A DNA stretch of 64,000 nt. It comes from DASQZT01 sp963728965. GTDB taxonomy: Bacteria; Acidobacteriota; Terriglobia; Bryobacterales; Bryobacteraceae. Within the stretch, counting starts at the first letter, position 1; each line of letters begins with the position of its first letter. The translations under genes were made by a program, and so were the position numbers. Under the pieces are notes generated by a model. It was not told where the DNA came from, ran no database searches, and worked only from the letters and a program-made list of their open reading frames with translations. Positions 1-9,129 of the stretch are shown here, piece after piece. The DNA lies in NCBI GenBank assembly GCA_963728965.1, contig CAVSMH010000006.1, positions 124,001 through 188,000 of the forward strand, read 5' to 3'.

Positions 1-224
1 ACGTTGATCTTTCCGCCGGTGAACCATTTGGCGGACGGCGGATCCCATTCGAACACGTGGTGGTACTTCTCGAACCAGAACAGTTCCCGATCGGCGAGTT
101 CCCCCCAGAACTCTTCGGGCTTCTCCGCGGCGCGCCGGTACAACTCGCGATACTGCTCCATTCCCTGAACGTGCGCGCGGGCGGCGAACCCGGCGGGCGG
201 CGGATACGTTTTCGGCTCGGGCAT
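1..224 (-). CDS. acs: Acetyl-CoA synthetase, N-terminal part (cut by window edge)
   Basis: Only the first 74 codons are present; the gene runs off the left edge on the minus strand. The translation begins MPEPKTYPPP and continues through FWGELADRELFWFEKYHHV to FEWDPPSAKWFTGGKIN. The spacing of FWGELA, LFWFEKY and KWFTGGKIN is typical of the amino-terminal region of AMP-forming acetyl-CoA synthetase, which activates acetate with ATP and CoA in the cytoplasm. The adenylation domain lies outside the window, so propionyl-CoA synthetase or another close acyl-CoA synthetase cannot be excluded. The ATG at 222-224 is the only reasonable start. The 91 bp between it and lutC hold nothing I recognise. 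Confidence 0.8.
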   Translation of the reverse strand, partial: MPEPKTYPPPAGFAARAHVQGMEQYRELYRRAAEKPEEFWGELADRELFWFEKYHHVFEWDPPSAKWFTGGKIN

Positions 225-315
225 AGCCGTGATCTTACCAGATCAGGGGTAGGCGGTCGCAGGCAAAGCTCAAGGCGGTCCGGCGGTCCTGTACAGATCG
301 GCGCAGTGTGCCGCG

Positions 316-951
316 TTAGACGATCAGCACAGTGAGCTGACCCGGACCGTGGACTCCGCGCACCAGGATCTGCTCGATATCCGCGGTGCGGCTAGGGCCG
401 GTAATCAGCACCATCGAGCTCGAAGCGTCGGCTGCATTCGGCAGCACCGCAAACAGCTCGTCGAGCCCGGTCAGAATGCGCTCCCGCGGAACCACGGCGA
501 TGTGGGCCGGCGGCAGCAGTGAAATCAACCGCGCCTCCCGCTGAGTGGAGAGCATCACCAGGGTGCCCGTATCCGCCAGGGCGTAGTCCGCGCTGGTGAT
601 CCCGACGTCCGCCGCGGCGCACGCCCGGCGCAGCTCGTCACGGTCGGTAATGCCCGACTGGACACCTGGAAGCCGGGTGATTCCGCACTCGGCCAGCAGC
701 GGCGCGTTCGAGGCTACCGCGGTCTTGCCCAGGATGGCTTGCCGCACGAACGCGAGCGGATCCCTGCCGCAGGATGCCTTTCCGGCGAGGGCCTCGATGC
801 GGGTGATCATGCTGGCGATGCGCGCGTCGACGGTTGTTTCGGGGCTTGCCTCGGGCACGCGGATGCGCACCGGCGGCGGCACGGCGGGCGGCTGTCCGGC
901 GCTCCGCCCGATGGCCGTGCGCACGCGATGCAGGATATTGTCGCGGGACAT
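316..951 (-). CDS. lutC: Lactate utilization protein LutC (LUD domain)
   Basis: A 211-residue protein, the usual length for LutC/YkgG. It consists of one LUD (DUF162) domain. Motifs seen are ADVGITSADYALADTGTLV, LPPAHIAVVP and GPSRTADIEQ, followed by GVHGPG near the C-terminus. In Bacillus, LutABC oxidises L-lactate to pyruvate in the cytoplasm; LutC carries no iron-sulfur motif. I chose the ATG at 949-951 rather than the longer in-frame extension because translation there starts MSRDNILHRVRTAIG and the ATG overlaps the lutB stop as TGATG, implying translational coupling. Last gene of the lutABC operon. Confidence 0.93.
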   Translation of the reverse strand: MSRDNILHRVRTAIGRSAGQPPAVPPPVRIRVPEASPETTVDARIASMITRIEALAGKASCGRDPLAFVRQAILGKTAVASNAPLLAECGITRLPGVQSGITDRDELRRACAAADVGITSADYALADTGTLVMLSTQREARLISLLPPAHIAVVPRERILTGLDELFAVLPNAADASSSMVLITGPSRTADIEQILVRGVHGPGQLTVLIV

Positions 952-2372
952 CAGCGGCGCCTCCACAGTTCGCGGAAGCTCCGCGCGGGCGGCGGCGGCA
1001 GGTCGCGCTGGCTCAACCAATCGCGCACCGGTTTGACGTTCATCCCCGCCGGCACGCTGCGGATCCAGCGTCCGGTCTCGGCGGCGGGCGCCATGGCCGC
1101 CGCCATGCGGCCGGCCATTTCGAAAAGCCGGGGGTGGGTCATGAGCCAGGCGAATACACGGAACGCCAGTTTCTCCAGGCGATTCTGCTTCTCGCGGGCC
1201 TCGGTCTTCTTCACGTCTGACCGTAGTTCCAGCAGCACCTTGGGAATGTCGATCTTCACCGGGCATACTTCGGCGCAAGCCCCGCACAGGCTGGAAGCGA
1301 ACGGCAGCGATGGCTCCAGCGCCACGCCCATGAACTGCGGCGTGATGATCGCCCCGATCGGCCCCGAATACACCCACGGAAAACTGTGCCCGCCGATTTT
1401 GCGGTAAACCGGGCACGTGTTCAGGCACGCTCCGCAGCGGATGCAGAACAGCGACTGGCGTTTGCCGCGGTCCGGCAGGAGCTTGGTGCGGCCGTTGTCC
1501 ACCAGCACCACGATGAACTCGTCCGGCCCGTCGATCTCGCCCGCCCGGCGGGGGCCGCTCAGAAACGACGTATAGACCGAAAGCAGTTGCCCCGTGGCGC
1601 TGCGCGCCAGCAGCTTCAGGAACGTCGCCAGGTCTTGCGCGCGTGGGATGATCTTCTCGATGCCGGCCACGGCGATGTGAATCCGCGGCGCCGACGTGGT
1701 CAGCCTGGCGTTGCCCTCGTTCTCCACCAGGACGACAGCGCCCGAGTCGGCGACCAGGAAATTGGCTCCGCTGATCCCGATATCGGCCGCCAGGAATTTC
1801 TCGCGCAGCACCGCTCTGGCCAGCGCGGTCTGCTTTTCAATGATGGTCTCCCTGGGCACGTTCAGACGGCGCGTGAAGATATCGGCGACGTCGTAGCGCG
1901 TGTAGTGCAGCGCCGGGGCAACGATGTGGTAAGGCCGCTCATGCGCCAGTTGGAGGATGTACTCGCCGAGATCCGTCTCGACCGATTCGAGCCCGTGATG
2001 CTCCAGCCGCTCGTTCAGGTCGATCTCCTCGGTGGTCATTGATTTCGACTTGACGATCAGGTGCGCGCCCCGATCTTTGGCGAGCCCCAGGATGAAGTCG
2101 GCGACCTCGGTGCCGTCCTTCGCATAGACGACCCGGCCGCCGCGCGCCTCCACGTTGCGCTCGAACTCTTCCAGGTAGTGGTCCAGGTTCTCGATGGCGT
2201 GTTTCTTTACGGCGTTCGCCTGGGTGCGCAGCTCCTGGTAGTCGGGAAGGGCGTCGGGAGACACCGTTTCGATACGTTTTTCTTTAAGCCGGCCGGTGGC
2301 CGTGTAGATCGCCAACTGAAGGTTGGCGTCGGCCAGGGTCTTGTGAATTTTTTGATCGAATTCGGCGGACAT
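951..2372 (-). CDS. lutB: Lactate utilization iron-sulfur protein LutB
   Basis: A 473-residue protein with an N-terminal LUD domain (about residues 60-300, with VADSGAVVLVENEGNARL) and a C-terminal ferredoxin-type region. Cysteines 310, 313, 316 and 320 (CIRCGACLNTCP) form one 4Fe-4S site, and 363, 366 and 370 (CGACAEVCP) form a second. LutB is the iron-sulfur electron-transfer subunit of the lactate oxidation complex. Length and domain order match LutB/YkgF. It sits 4 bp downstream of lutA and overlaps lutC by one base, so the three genes form one transcription unit. No lactate permease or LutR regulator is next to it. Confidence 0.95.
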   Translation of the reverse strand: MSAEFDQKIHKTLADANLQLAIYTATGRLKEKRIETVSPDALPDYQELRTQANAVKKHAIENLDHYLEEFERNVEARGGRVVYAKDGTEVADFILGLAKDRGAHLIVKSKSMTTEEIDLNERLEHHGLESVETDLGEYILQLAHERPYHIVAPALHYTRYDVADIFTRRLNVPRETIIEKQTALARAVLREKFLAADIGISGANFLVADSGAVVLVENEGNARLTTSAPRIHIAVAGIEKIIPRAQDLATFLKLLARSATGQLLSVYTSFLSGPRRAGEIDGPDEFIVVLVDNGRTKLLPDRGKRQSLFCIRCGACLNTCPVYRKIGGHSFPWVYSGPIGAIITPQFMGVALEPSLPFASSLCGACAEVCPVKIDIPKVLLELRSDVKKTEAREKQNRLEKLAFRVFAWLMTHPRLFEMAGRMAAAMAPAAETGRWIRSVPAGMNVKPVRDWLSQRDLPPPPARSFRELWRRR

Positions 2373-2376
2373 GGAT

Positions 2377-3102
2377 TTACCGGCTTGCCAGCACCTCGGC
2401 CAGGTGCATGGTCTGGATGGCCGATCCCGCGCGAGAGAGAACCCCCTGAATCTGCATCAGACAACTCGGATCGAGCGATACCACGGTGCGCGCGCCGGTC
2501 CGCTGAATGGCTTCGATTTTGGTTCGCGCCATGGCGCCCGATAGTTCCGCGAACTTCACCGCGAATGTGCCGCCGAATCCGCAGCACTCTTCGGCGGGTT
2601 GCATCTCGCGCAGTTCCAGGCCGCGCACATGGGCCAGCAGCCGGCGCGGCGCGGCCTTGATCTGCAACTCGCGAAGCGCGTGACAGCCGTCGTGGAAGGT
2701 CACCACTTCGTCCAGACGCGCGCCCACATCCTCGACGCCGGCGACCTCGGTGAGAAAGGTAGAGAATTCCCAGATCCGCGTCTCGAGCGAATGCACACGG
2801 GCCAGGGTTTCGGGTTCCTTCTGGAACAACTCCGCGAAATGATGAGCCACCATGGCGGTACACGATCCGGATGGCGCCACGATGCACTCGCAGGCTTCGA
2901 AGGTGTTGAGGAAATGCCGGGCTACGGTGCGGGCCTCGGCGCGGTACCCGCTGTTGAACGCCGGCTGGCCGCAGCAGGTCTGATTCTCCGGGAAGTCGAT
3001 TGCGTAGCCGAGCCGTTCCAGCACGTCGGCCATCGCCAATCCGATTTTGGGAAAAAGCTGGTCGACGATGCAGGTTACGAAAAGGGAAACCCGCTTACTC
3101 AT
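2377..3102 (-). CDS. lutA: Lactate utilization protein LutA (CCG-domain oxidoreductase)
   Basis: A 241-residue protein with two cysteine-rich CCG domains: CCG at residues 43-45 (QTCCGQPAFNSG) and at 173-175 (ECCGFGG), each with an upstream or downstream partner cysteine (VTCIVDQ, HDGCHAL). CCG domains bind non-canonical 4Fe-4S clusters in HdrB, GlpC and LutA. The length and the lutA-lutB-lutC order identify it as the LutA/YkgE subunit. I chose the ATG at 3100-3102 (MSKRVSLFVTCIVDQLF); the reading frame stays open upstream but that extension is low-complexity. First gene of the operon; the 171 bp upstream, to the tsaD stop, should hold the promoter, which I could not pinpoint. Confidence 0.95.
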   Translation of the reverse strand: MSKRVSLFVTCIVDQLFPKIGLAMADVLERLGYAIDFPENQTCCGQPAFNSGYRAEARTVARHFLNTFEACECIVAPSGSCTAMVAHHFAELFQKEPETLARVHSLETRIWEFSTFLTEVAGVEDVGARLDEVVTFHDGCHALRELQIKAAPRRLLAHVRGLELREMQPAEECCGFGGTFAVKFAELSGAMARTKIEAIQRTGARTVVSLDPSCLMQIQGVLSRAGSAIQTMHLAEVLASR

Positions 3103-3273
3103 GTAGATACGAATTGTAACAGGATACGGGGCTCGGGCTGCCGCGGAGCCAGTGGAGGGAAGAGGAGACAACGGCCGTGCACGCCGATTCCGGAAGGCCG
3201 GGCCGGCAGTTGGTGGGAACTCTTCGGCCGCTCGACTGTAGCGGAATGGCGGGTTCCGAGTCACCCGCTCACG

Positions 3274-4353
3274 CTACGCCAAGGGGAGGTTAGCCTGTGC
3301 CTTTACGTCGAGCGAGGCGAACTCGGCGCGTTCGAACTTCGGAAACGCGGCCGCGGCGATCATGGCGGCGTTGTCGGTGGAAAGGCCCGGCGTGGGGAAG
3401 TATACGGGATACGGAAACCCCGACGCCTTCGCCGCGGCCCGCAATCCGGAATTACAGGCTACGCCGCCCGAGATAACCAGGCTGCGCGCTCCGATGCTTT
3501 CCGCCGAAGCGGCGGCGCGGGTAAGCAACTCGTGAATCACTGCCTGCTGAAACGAAGCCAACAGATCCAGTGTGGCGGGAGGTGTGATCCGCAGCCACTC
3601 CTCGGTAGAGGGGGCCGCGCGCCCGCGCCGCAGCGCCTTGCGAGCTTCGATCTCAGCCGCCATATCGTGCGACTCCACCCACCGCAGCACGGCGGTTTTC
3701 AGGCCGCTGAAACTGAAGTCGAGCGCGTTGCCTTTCATCTTGGCGAAGGTAAAGCGAATTGCGTGCGGGTTGCCAAAAGGCGCCAGCAGGTCGATGAGAG
3801 GACCGCCCGGATAGGCAAACCCCAGCAGCTTGGCGACCTTGTCGAAGGCCTCGCCGGCCGCATCGTCGCGGGTTTTTCCGAGCAGCCGATATTGGAACCG
3901 TTGGCGGACTTCGAACAGGTGGGTGTGGCCACCGCTCACCACCAGCGCCAGCGCGGGGAACGCCACCGGCGTTCCGGCGTGGCGGGCTTCCATCACAACG
4001 GCGTGGATGTGGCCCTCGATGTGGTTTACCGCGATGAGCGGCACGCCACGCGCGAAACAGAGAGACTTGGCGTACGTCAGGCCCACCAGCAGCGAGCCGA
4101 CCAGCCCCGGCCCCACCGTGGCGGCAATGGCCGCGAGATCCGCGACTCCGACGCCCGCGCGTTCGAGCGCTTCCCGAACGACGGGCACCACGGCCCGCAA
4201 GTGCTCGCGCGACGCCAGTTCCGGGACCACGCCGCCGTACTTTCCGTGGATGTCCAACTGGGAAGCGACCACGCTCGACAGAACGGCCTCTCCGTTTTCG
4301 ACCACGGACGCAGCCGTTTCGTCGCAGGAGGATTCGATGCCCAGGATGCGCAC
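3274..4353 (-). CDS. tsaD: tRNA N6-adenosine threonylcarbamoyltransferase TsaD
   Basis: A 359-residue protein starting MRILGIESSCDETAAS, the hallmark N-terminus of TsaD/Kae1. His111 and His115 in NHIEGH are the metal ligands, and VSGGHTHLF near residue 140 and ISGGVACNSGLR near the C-terminus are nucleotide-binding loops. TsaD transfers the threonylcarbamoyl group from TC-AMP to A37 of ANN-reading tRNAs with TsaB and TsaE; neither is in the window. Slightly longer than the usual 335-345 residues because of an insertion around GRAAPSTEEW. The gene starts 8 bp after the small kinase-like gene on the same strand, so the two are probably cotranscribed. Confidence 0.96.
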   Translation of the reverse strand: MRILGIESSCDETAASVVENGEAVLSSVVASQLDIHGKYGGVVPELASREHLRAVVPVVREALERAGVGVADLAAIAATVGPGLVGSLLVGLTYAKSLCFARGVPLIAVNHIEGHIHAVVMEARHAGTPVAFPALALVVSGGHTHLFEVRQRFQYRLLGKTRDDAAGEAFDKVAKLLGFAYPGGPLIDLLAPFGNPHAIRFTFAKMKGNALDFSFSGLKTAVLRWVESHDMAAEIEARKALRRGRAAPSTEEWLRITPPATLDLLASFQQAVIHELLTRAAASAESIGARSLVISGGVACNSGLRAAAKASGFPYPVYFPTPGLSTDNAAMIAAAAFPKFERAEFASLDVKAQANLPLA

Positions 4354-4361
4354 GGTTACTA

Positions 4362-4712
4362 CTACGTTACCGTATCGATCTCCACGAGGCGTTCGGCCTT
4401 GGCCGCAGTGGGGCGCACTCCGCTGCGGGCGCTGAAATGCAACAGGCTCGAAGCCATCCAGGCGCAGCGCTGGGCGGCGCTCCGCACGTCCAACAGAAGC
4501 GGGCGGGCGGGGTGGCCGGGCTCGATGGTTTGAATCGAGTGGCTGACGCTGCTGAGAATGACGGTGAGCTCGTCGTTGAGATCATGTGCCGCGGCCGCCG
4601 CGATGGCGCAGGCTCGATCGGCTTTCGTGAGTCGTTCCACACCGCATAGTAGCTGTAGCGCGGCTGGCCGCCGGTACGCGCCAGCAGGTAAGTTCCTCCG
4701 AATCAACGCCAC
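4362..4712 (-). CDS. Small histidine-kinase dimerization-like protein (no catalytic domain)
   Basis: At most 116 residues. The stretch AAAHDLNDELTVILSSV resembles the H-box of HisKA dimerization domains (compare AHDFNNILT in the hybrid kinase at 35617), followed by a second helix containing RSAAQRCAWMASSLLHFS. No ATPase domain follows; the reading frame simply ends. It could act as a histidine phosphotransfer or docking module, or be the leftover of a degraded kinase. The start is uncertain: the frame opens with GTG at 4710-4712, and a second GTG at 4638-4640 would give about 92 residues. It is 8 bp upstream of tsaD. The function statement is inference from one motif. Confidence 0.55.
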   Translation of the reverse strand: MALIRRNLPAGAYRRPAALQLLCGVERLTKADRACAIAAAAAHDLNDELTVILSSVSHSIQTIEPGHPARPLLLDVRSAAQRCAWMASSLLHFSARSGVRPTAAKAERLVEIDTVT

Positions 4713-4810
4713 AATTTTGGCGAAAGGCCGTGAACGGGTTTCGAAGAGTGCCCCGTCTGCGCTAGTACGCTCAACTTAGTACAATGGGAATACCTGGAGT
4801 TGTTACCTAC

Positions 4811-6661
4811 ATGAAAACGCCCTTTGCCGCAATCCTGGCCGGATTCGCGGCTGTGGCGCTCCCCGTCTGGGCGGGCGATGCGCCTCCCTCTCCTCCGAAA
4901 GCCGGAACTGTCGAGATCATGCGTCTGAGCGAGATCAAGCCCGGCATGAAAGGCACCGCCTGGACCGTGTTCCAGGGCACTACGCCGGAGCCAATCCCCA
5001 TCGAGATCATCGGCCGCCTGAAGAACGTCTGGGGACCGAATCAGGACGTCATCCTGGCCAAAATGGGTGGCAAGGCTACCCGTACCAACGTGGCCGGAGG
5101 GATGAGCGGCAGCCCGGTCTATATCAATGGCAAGCTGGTGGGCGCGGTGGCTCTGCGGCTCAGCGTGTTCTCGCCGGACGCCATCTGCGGAATCACGCCG
5201 ATCGAGTTGATGCTCGACATCAATGAACTCGACCGGTCCAGGCCAAGCGAGGCGCGCACTCCGGAAAAAGTCACGGCATGGAATCGCGAGGCCGCGGTGC
5301 CGAGCGAGATGCTGGGGCAATCGGCAGCGGGCGGGGGCGCGCGGACGATGGTGCCCATCGAGACGCCGCTGATGCTGTCGGGCTTCTCGACGAGCGTGCT
5401 CGACGAGTTCGGCCCCCTCTTCCGTCAGATGGGGATCACGGCGGTGCAGGGGGGCGCGGCCAGCGGCAGCGAACTGCACACCAACAAGCCGGCCGCGGGA
5501 TGGGAGCACTCGCTGAATCCGGGGGAGACGGTGGCGGGCGTGTTGGTGAGCGGCGACATGAGCGTGCAGGGCATCGGCACGGTCACCTACAACGACGGCA
5601 AGCGCGTGCTCGCATTCGGCCACCCGTTTTTCAACCTCGGGCCGGTGGATATGCCGATGGCCAAGGGCGAAGTGCTGATGACGCTGGCGTCGGCCTTCCA
5701 GCCGAACAAAATGGCCAACGCCACCGAAATCGTAGGGGCGCTTCACCAGGACCGCCATAGCGGGATCATGGGCGAATTGGGCGCGCAGTCGGAGATGATC
5801 CCGGTGACGATGCGAGTGCGGTCGCTCGACGAGAAAGAAGTGGTGCGCCGGGAGAAAGATCTGCACTTCAACGTCTTCGTGCATCAGAAGTGGACGCCGT
5901 ACCTGATGATGCTGACGCTTTACAATTCGCTTTCGGAGCTCAACGAATTTCGCGACGAGGCCACCTATCGGTTCAGCGGCAAGGTGCACATGAACGGGCA
6001 GCCGGATCTGTCGCTGTCCACCATGCAGGCCTCGGGCGAGATGCCTATGCCGGCCCCCATGGCTCTCTCCATGTGGTGGGGCGACAAATTCAACCGGCTG
6101 TATTTGAATAACGTGAAGACGCCCAACCTGAAAAGCGTGAGCGTGACGGTGGACCTGTTGCCGGAACGCCGCGTGGCGGCCATCGAGAAGGCCTGGGTGG
6201 CGAACCCCGACGTGCGGCCGGGCGACGAGGTGCCCGTGAAAGTGTTTCTACGGCCGTACCGCGGCGGACCGATCCTGCGGGAATTTAACGTGAAGATTCC
6301 GGCGGGGCTGTCCAAAGGCGATCACCGCATCGTGCTTAGCGATGCCGATACCGCCAACCGCATGCAGAACATGGCCGGCATGATGAACCGGTTTCTCGAC
6401 CTCCCGGAGACGGTCTCGCTCATCAACCAGGAGCGCAGCAACAACAAGCTGTATGTGTCGCTGGTGCAATCGAGCCCCACGGCTTACTATGACGACAAGA
6501 CCCTGCCCAGCCTGCCTTCCTCGGTGCTCAACGTGATGCAGGCGGGCCGCGCGGCCAACCGCTCGATGATCACTTCGCCGGAGACGGCCGTGGAGCAGAT
6601 GGCGCTGCCGTTCGACTACGTGGTGAGCGGGAGTTACTCGCTGCGCATTCACGTGAAATAA
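4811..6661 (+). CDS. Secreted SpoIVB-type (S55) peptidase-domain protein
   Basis: A 616-residue protein from the ATG at 4811, which follows a GGAG at 4796-4799. An in-frame ATG at 4784 exists, but residues from MKTPFAAILAGFAAVALPVW form a clean signal peptide ending near AGDAPP. Residues about 35-200 match the S55 (SpoIVB) peptidase domain: IKPGMKGTAWTVFQG and then the serine motif GGMSGSPVYINGKLVGAV. The remainder, with ERRVAAIEKAWV and RPYRGGPILREFNV, looks like beta-rich extracytoplasmic sequence. Such proteins are common in Acidobacteriota outside any sporulation context, and the substrate is unknown. It is followed after 88 bp by a beta-propeller protein on the same strand, so the two may work together. 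Confidence 0.82.
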   Translation: MKTPFAAILAGFAAVALPVWAGDAPPSPPKAGTVEIMRLSEIKPGMKGTAWTVFQGTTPEPIPIEIIGRLKNVWGPNQDVILAKMGGKATRTNVAGGMSGSPVYINGKLVGAVALRLSVFSPDAICGITPIELMLDINELDRSRPSEARTPEKVTAWNREAAVPSEMLGQSAAGGGARTMVPIETPLMLSGFSTSVLDEFGPLFRQMGITAVQGGAASGSELHTNKPAAGWEHSLNPGETVAGVLVSGDMSVQGIGTVTYNDGKRVLAFGHPFFNLGPVDMPMAKGEVLMTLASAFQPNKMANATEIVGALHQDRHSGIMGELGAQSEMIPVTMRVRSLDEKEVVRREKDLHFNVFVHQKWTPYLMMLTLYNSLSELNEFRDEATYRFSGKVHMNGQPDLSLSTMQASGEMPMPAPMALSMWWGDKFNRLYLNNVKTPNLKSVSVTVDLLPERRVAAIEKAWVANPDVRPGDEVPVKVFLRPYRGGPILREFNVKIPAGLSKGDHRIVLSDADTANRMQNMAGMMNRFLDLPETVSLINQERSNNKLYVSLVQSSPTAYYDDKTLPSLPSSVLNVMQAGRAANRSMITSPETAVEQMALPFDYVVSGSYSLRIHVK

Positions 6662-6749
6662 AGAAGAAGATTGGCCGGGAGGATCACCGCCGACCCCGCA
6701 TGATGACCGGTGTTGATCCACGGCTGGATTCGATTTTCGACAGTCAATA

Positions 6750-8960
6750 ATGAAACACATCCTCTTCGTTGGCGCGGGTCTTACCTCCGCCTTCCTGTGC
6801 GCTCTTTATGCCGGCCAGACGCAAACCTGGTCGCAGAGCGATTACGCCGATTTCGAAAAGGGCGTGATCCGGAATCTCTCGATTCGCAGCGATGGACAGT
6901 TGAGCATGGCTCCGCATTCGCGGGAGTTGTTCGACCCTACGGCGCCGTACCTGTGGGCGCTGGCGCGGGATTCCAAAGGCAACCTCTACGCGGGAGGCGG
7001 AACCGGGGCCAAGTTGTACCGGATTCCTCCCGATGGCAAGGGGAAGATGCTAGCGGATCTGGACGCGCTCGAAATCCACGCCATCGCGGTAGATGCGAAA
7101 GACCGCGTCTATGCCGCCACCGCGCCCGACGGCAAGATCTACCGCATCGCCGGCAACGGAAAACCGGAAACGTTTTACGATCCGCATCAGAAGTACATCT
7201 GGGCGCTGGCCTTCAACTCCAAGGGTGACCTGTTCGTGGCCACCGGCGACCAGGGCGAAATCCATCGCGTCACGCCGGACGGCAAGGGTAACGTGTTCTT
7301 CAAGACGGAAGAGACCCACGTCCGTTCGATGGCGGTGGATCGCAACGACAACCTGATTGTGGGCACGGATCCGAGCGGACTGGTGATGCGCGTTTCGCCC
7401 GCGGGGGAGGGGTTCGTCCTCTACCAGATGGCGAAGCGGGAAGTGACCGCGGTCGCGGTGGCGCCAGACGGGAGTATCTATGCGGCAGCGGTGGGGAGTA
7501 AGACCGCCACCCTTCCGGTACCTTCGGTCTCCGCGCCGGTTCCGGCGCCCGCCCCGGCCACGGTGACGGTGGCCGCCGCTCCCGGAACGTTAGCGCCCTC
7601 GGCGCCGCGGCCTGCGGCGATGCCGCCCGCTTCGCTGGGAGCCGGGTCGGGTATCAGCGGCGGCAGCGAAGTATACCGGATTGAAGCCGACGGCAGTCCC
7701 CGCAGGGTTTGGAACCATGCGCAGGATGTCGTCTACTGCATCGCTTTCGATCCCTCCGGGCGGGTCCTGCTGGGGGCCGGCAACAAGGGCAGTTTGTACC
7801 GCATCGAGAACCTCACCGAGTACAGCCTGCTGTTGACCATGCCGGCCACCCAGATCACGGCGTTTCAGGCAGGCAGCGATGGGCGCCTGTATGCCGCGAC
7901 CGGCAATATGGGGAAGGTGTACGAGATCGGACCGGGCCTCGAACGGGAAGGAACGATCGAAAGCGATTTATTCGACGCTTCGGTCTACACCCAGTGGGGC
8001 ATGCTGACGTTTTCCGCCAATCTCGCGGGCGGGCATATTGCGATATCGACGCGCAGCGGCAACCTGGACCAACCGCAGAAGAACTGGAGCGCATGGTCGC
8101 CCGCGATTGTAACTCCCAAGGGCGGGCGGGTCGCTTCGCCGGCCGCGCGATTCATTCAATGGAAGGCAGTCCTGACGGCGAGCGCCACCGGAAGTTCGCC
8201 CGAGTTGGAGTCCGTTGATGTGGCCTATCTGCCAAAGAATGTCGAACCACGGGTCGAAGAAATCGAACTGACGCCGCCCAACTACAAGTTCCCCAGCCCA
8301 TCACCGGCGGCGTCCTCGCCGGCGCAGACGCTTTCGCTGCCGCCGCTGGGCAAGCGGACTCCGGTCAAGGCTGCTGCCCTGTCGATGGAGAGTATTACTT
8401 CCACGCCGGCGATGCAGTTGGCCAAGGGATGGGTAGGTGCGCGCTGGGTGGCCTCCGACCTCAATGGCGACCCGATGATCTACCGCGTCGAGATTCGCGG
8501 GGCTAACGAAAAGGAATGGAAGCCTCTCAAGGACAAGGTCGCGGAGAAATATGTCTCGTGGGATTCGACGGCGTTTTCCGATGGCGAGTACCGGCTGCGC
8601 ATCACGGCTTCGGATGCGCCCGGCAATCCTCCCTCAGAGGCGTTGTCCACGCAAACCGAGAGCGATCCGTTCATCATCGATAACACGCCGCCCAAGATCG
8701 CCAATCTCGCGGCCGCGCGGAACGGCGGGAAACTCGTTGTGCGATGGCATGCGGCCGATGCGCTCAACAACATCAGCAAGGCCGAGTACTCGATCGACGG
8801 CGGCGATTGGACGTTGGCCGCGCCGGTCACCCGGCTGTCGGACGCCACCGAGTTGGACTACGAAATCACCATCGACGCGGCTCCGGGCGAACACACCATC
8901 GCCGTGCGCGTGGAAGACGACTACGAAAACCAGGCAACCGACAAGGTAGTGGTGCGGTAG
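6750..8960 (+). CDS. Secreted beta-propeller protein with C-terminal Ig-like region
   Basis: A 736-residue protein with a signal peptide (MKHILFVGAGLTSAFLCALYAG). Residues about 60-400 contain repeated propeller blades: LWALARDSKGNLYAGGG, IHAIAVDAKDRVYAAT, IWALAFNSKGDLFVATG, VRSMAVDRNDNLIVGT and ITAFQAGSDGRLYAATG, typical of NHL/SMP-30-like folds. A Pro/Ala-rich linker (about residues 255-300) interrupts the propeller. The C-terminal third (DNTPPKIANLAAAR, PGEHTIAVRVEDDYEN) looks like fibronectin/Ig-type repeats. Probably a periplasmic or surface protein with a binding role; no catalytic motif seen. Likely in one operon with the S55 protein upstream. Confidence 0.72.
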   Translation: MKHILFVGAGLTSAFLCALYAGQTQTWSQSDYADFEKGVIRNLSIRSDGQLSMAPHSRELFDPTAPYLWALARDSKGNLYAGGGTGAKLYRIPPDGKGKMLADLDALEIHAIAVDAKDRVYAATAPDGKIYRIAGNGKPETFYDPHQKYIWALAFNSKGDLFVATGDQGEIHRVTPDGKGNVFFKTEETHVRSMAVDRNDNLIVGTDPSGLVMRVSPAGEGFVLYQMAKREVTAVAVAPDGSIYAAAVGSKTATLPVPSVSAPVPAPAPATVTVAAAPGTLAPSAPRPAAMPPASLGAGSGISGGSEVYRIEADGSPRRVWNHAQDVVYCIAFDPSGRVLLGAGNKGSLYRIENLTEYSLLLTMPATQITAFQAGSDGRLYAATGNMGKVYEIGPGLEREGTIESDLFDASVYTQWGMLTFSANLAGGHIAISTRSGNLDQPQKNWSAWSPAIVTPKGGRVASPAARFIQWKAVLTASATGSSPELESVDVAYLPKNVEPRVEEIELTPPNYKFPSPSPAASSPAQTLSLPPLGKRTPVKAAALSMESITSTPAMQLAKGWVGARWVASDLNGDPMIYRVEIRGANEKEWKPLKDKVAEKYVSWDSTAFSDGEYRLRITASDAPGNPPSEALSTQTESDPFIIDNTPPKIANLAAARNGGKLVVRWHAADALNNISKAEYSIDGGDWTLAAPVTRLSDATELDYEITIDAAPGEHTIAVRVEDDYENQATDKVVVR

Positions 8961-9129
8961 CCGCACTTCCGGCGCGCCAGGGCCGCCCGTGAAATGGGGT
9001 ACACTCGCGCCGCCGGTGGTGCGTCCCGCTACAAATCGGCACGCCCGCGCCGATTCCGCCCGCAGCTCTTTCGAGTCATCGCCGTAACGAGCGTTCCTGC
9101 CTGCCCGCCGGGCACCTGCCGGCCAGAGA

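Noticed and set aside
2599..4533. 644-codon plus-strand open frame
   Set aside because: It lies antisense to lutA and tsaD and has the composition of a GC-driven shadow.
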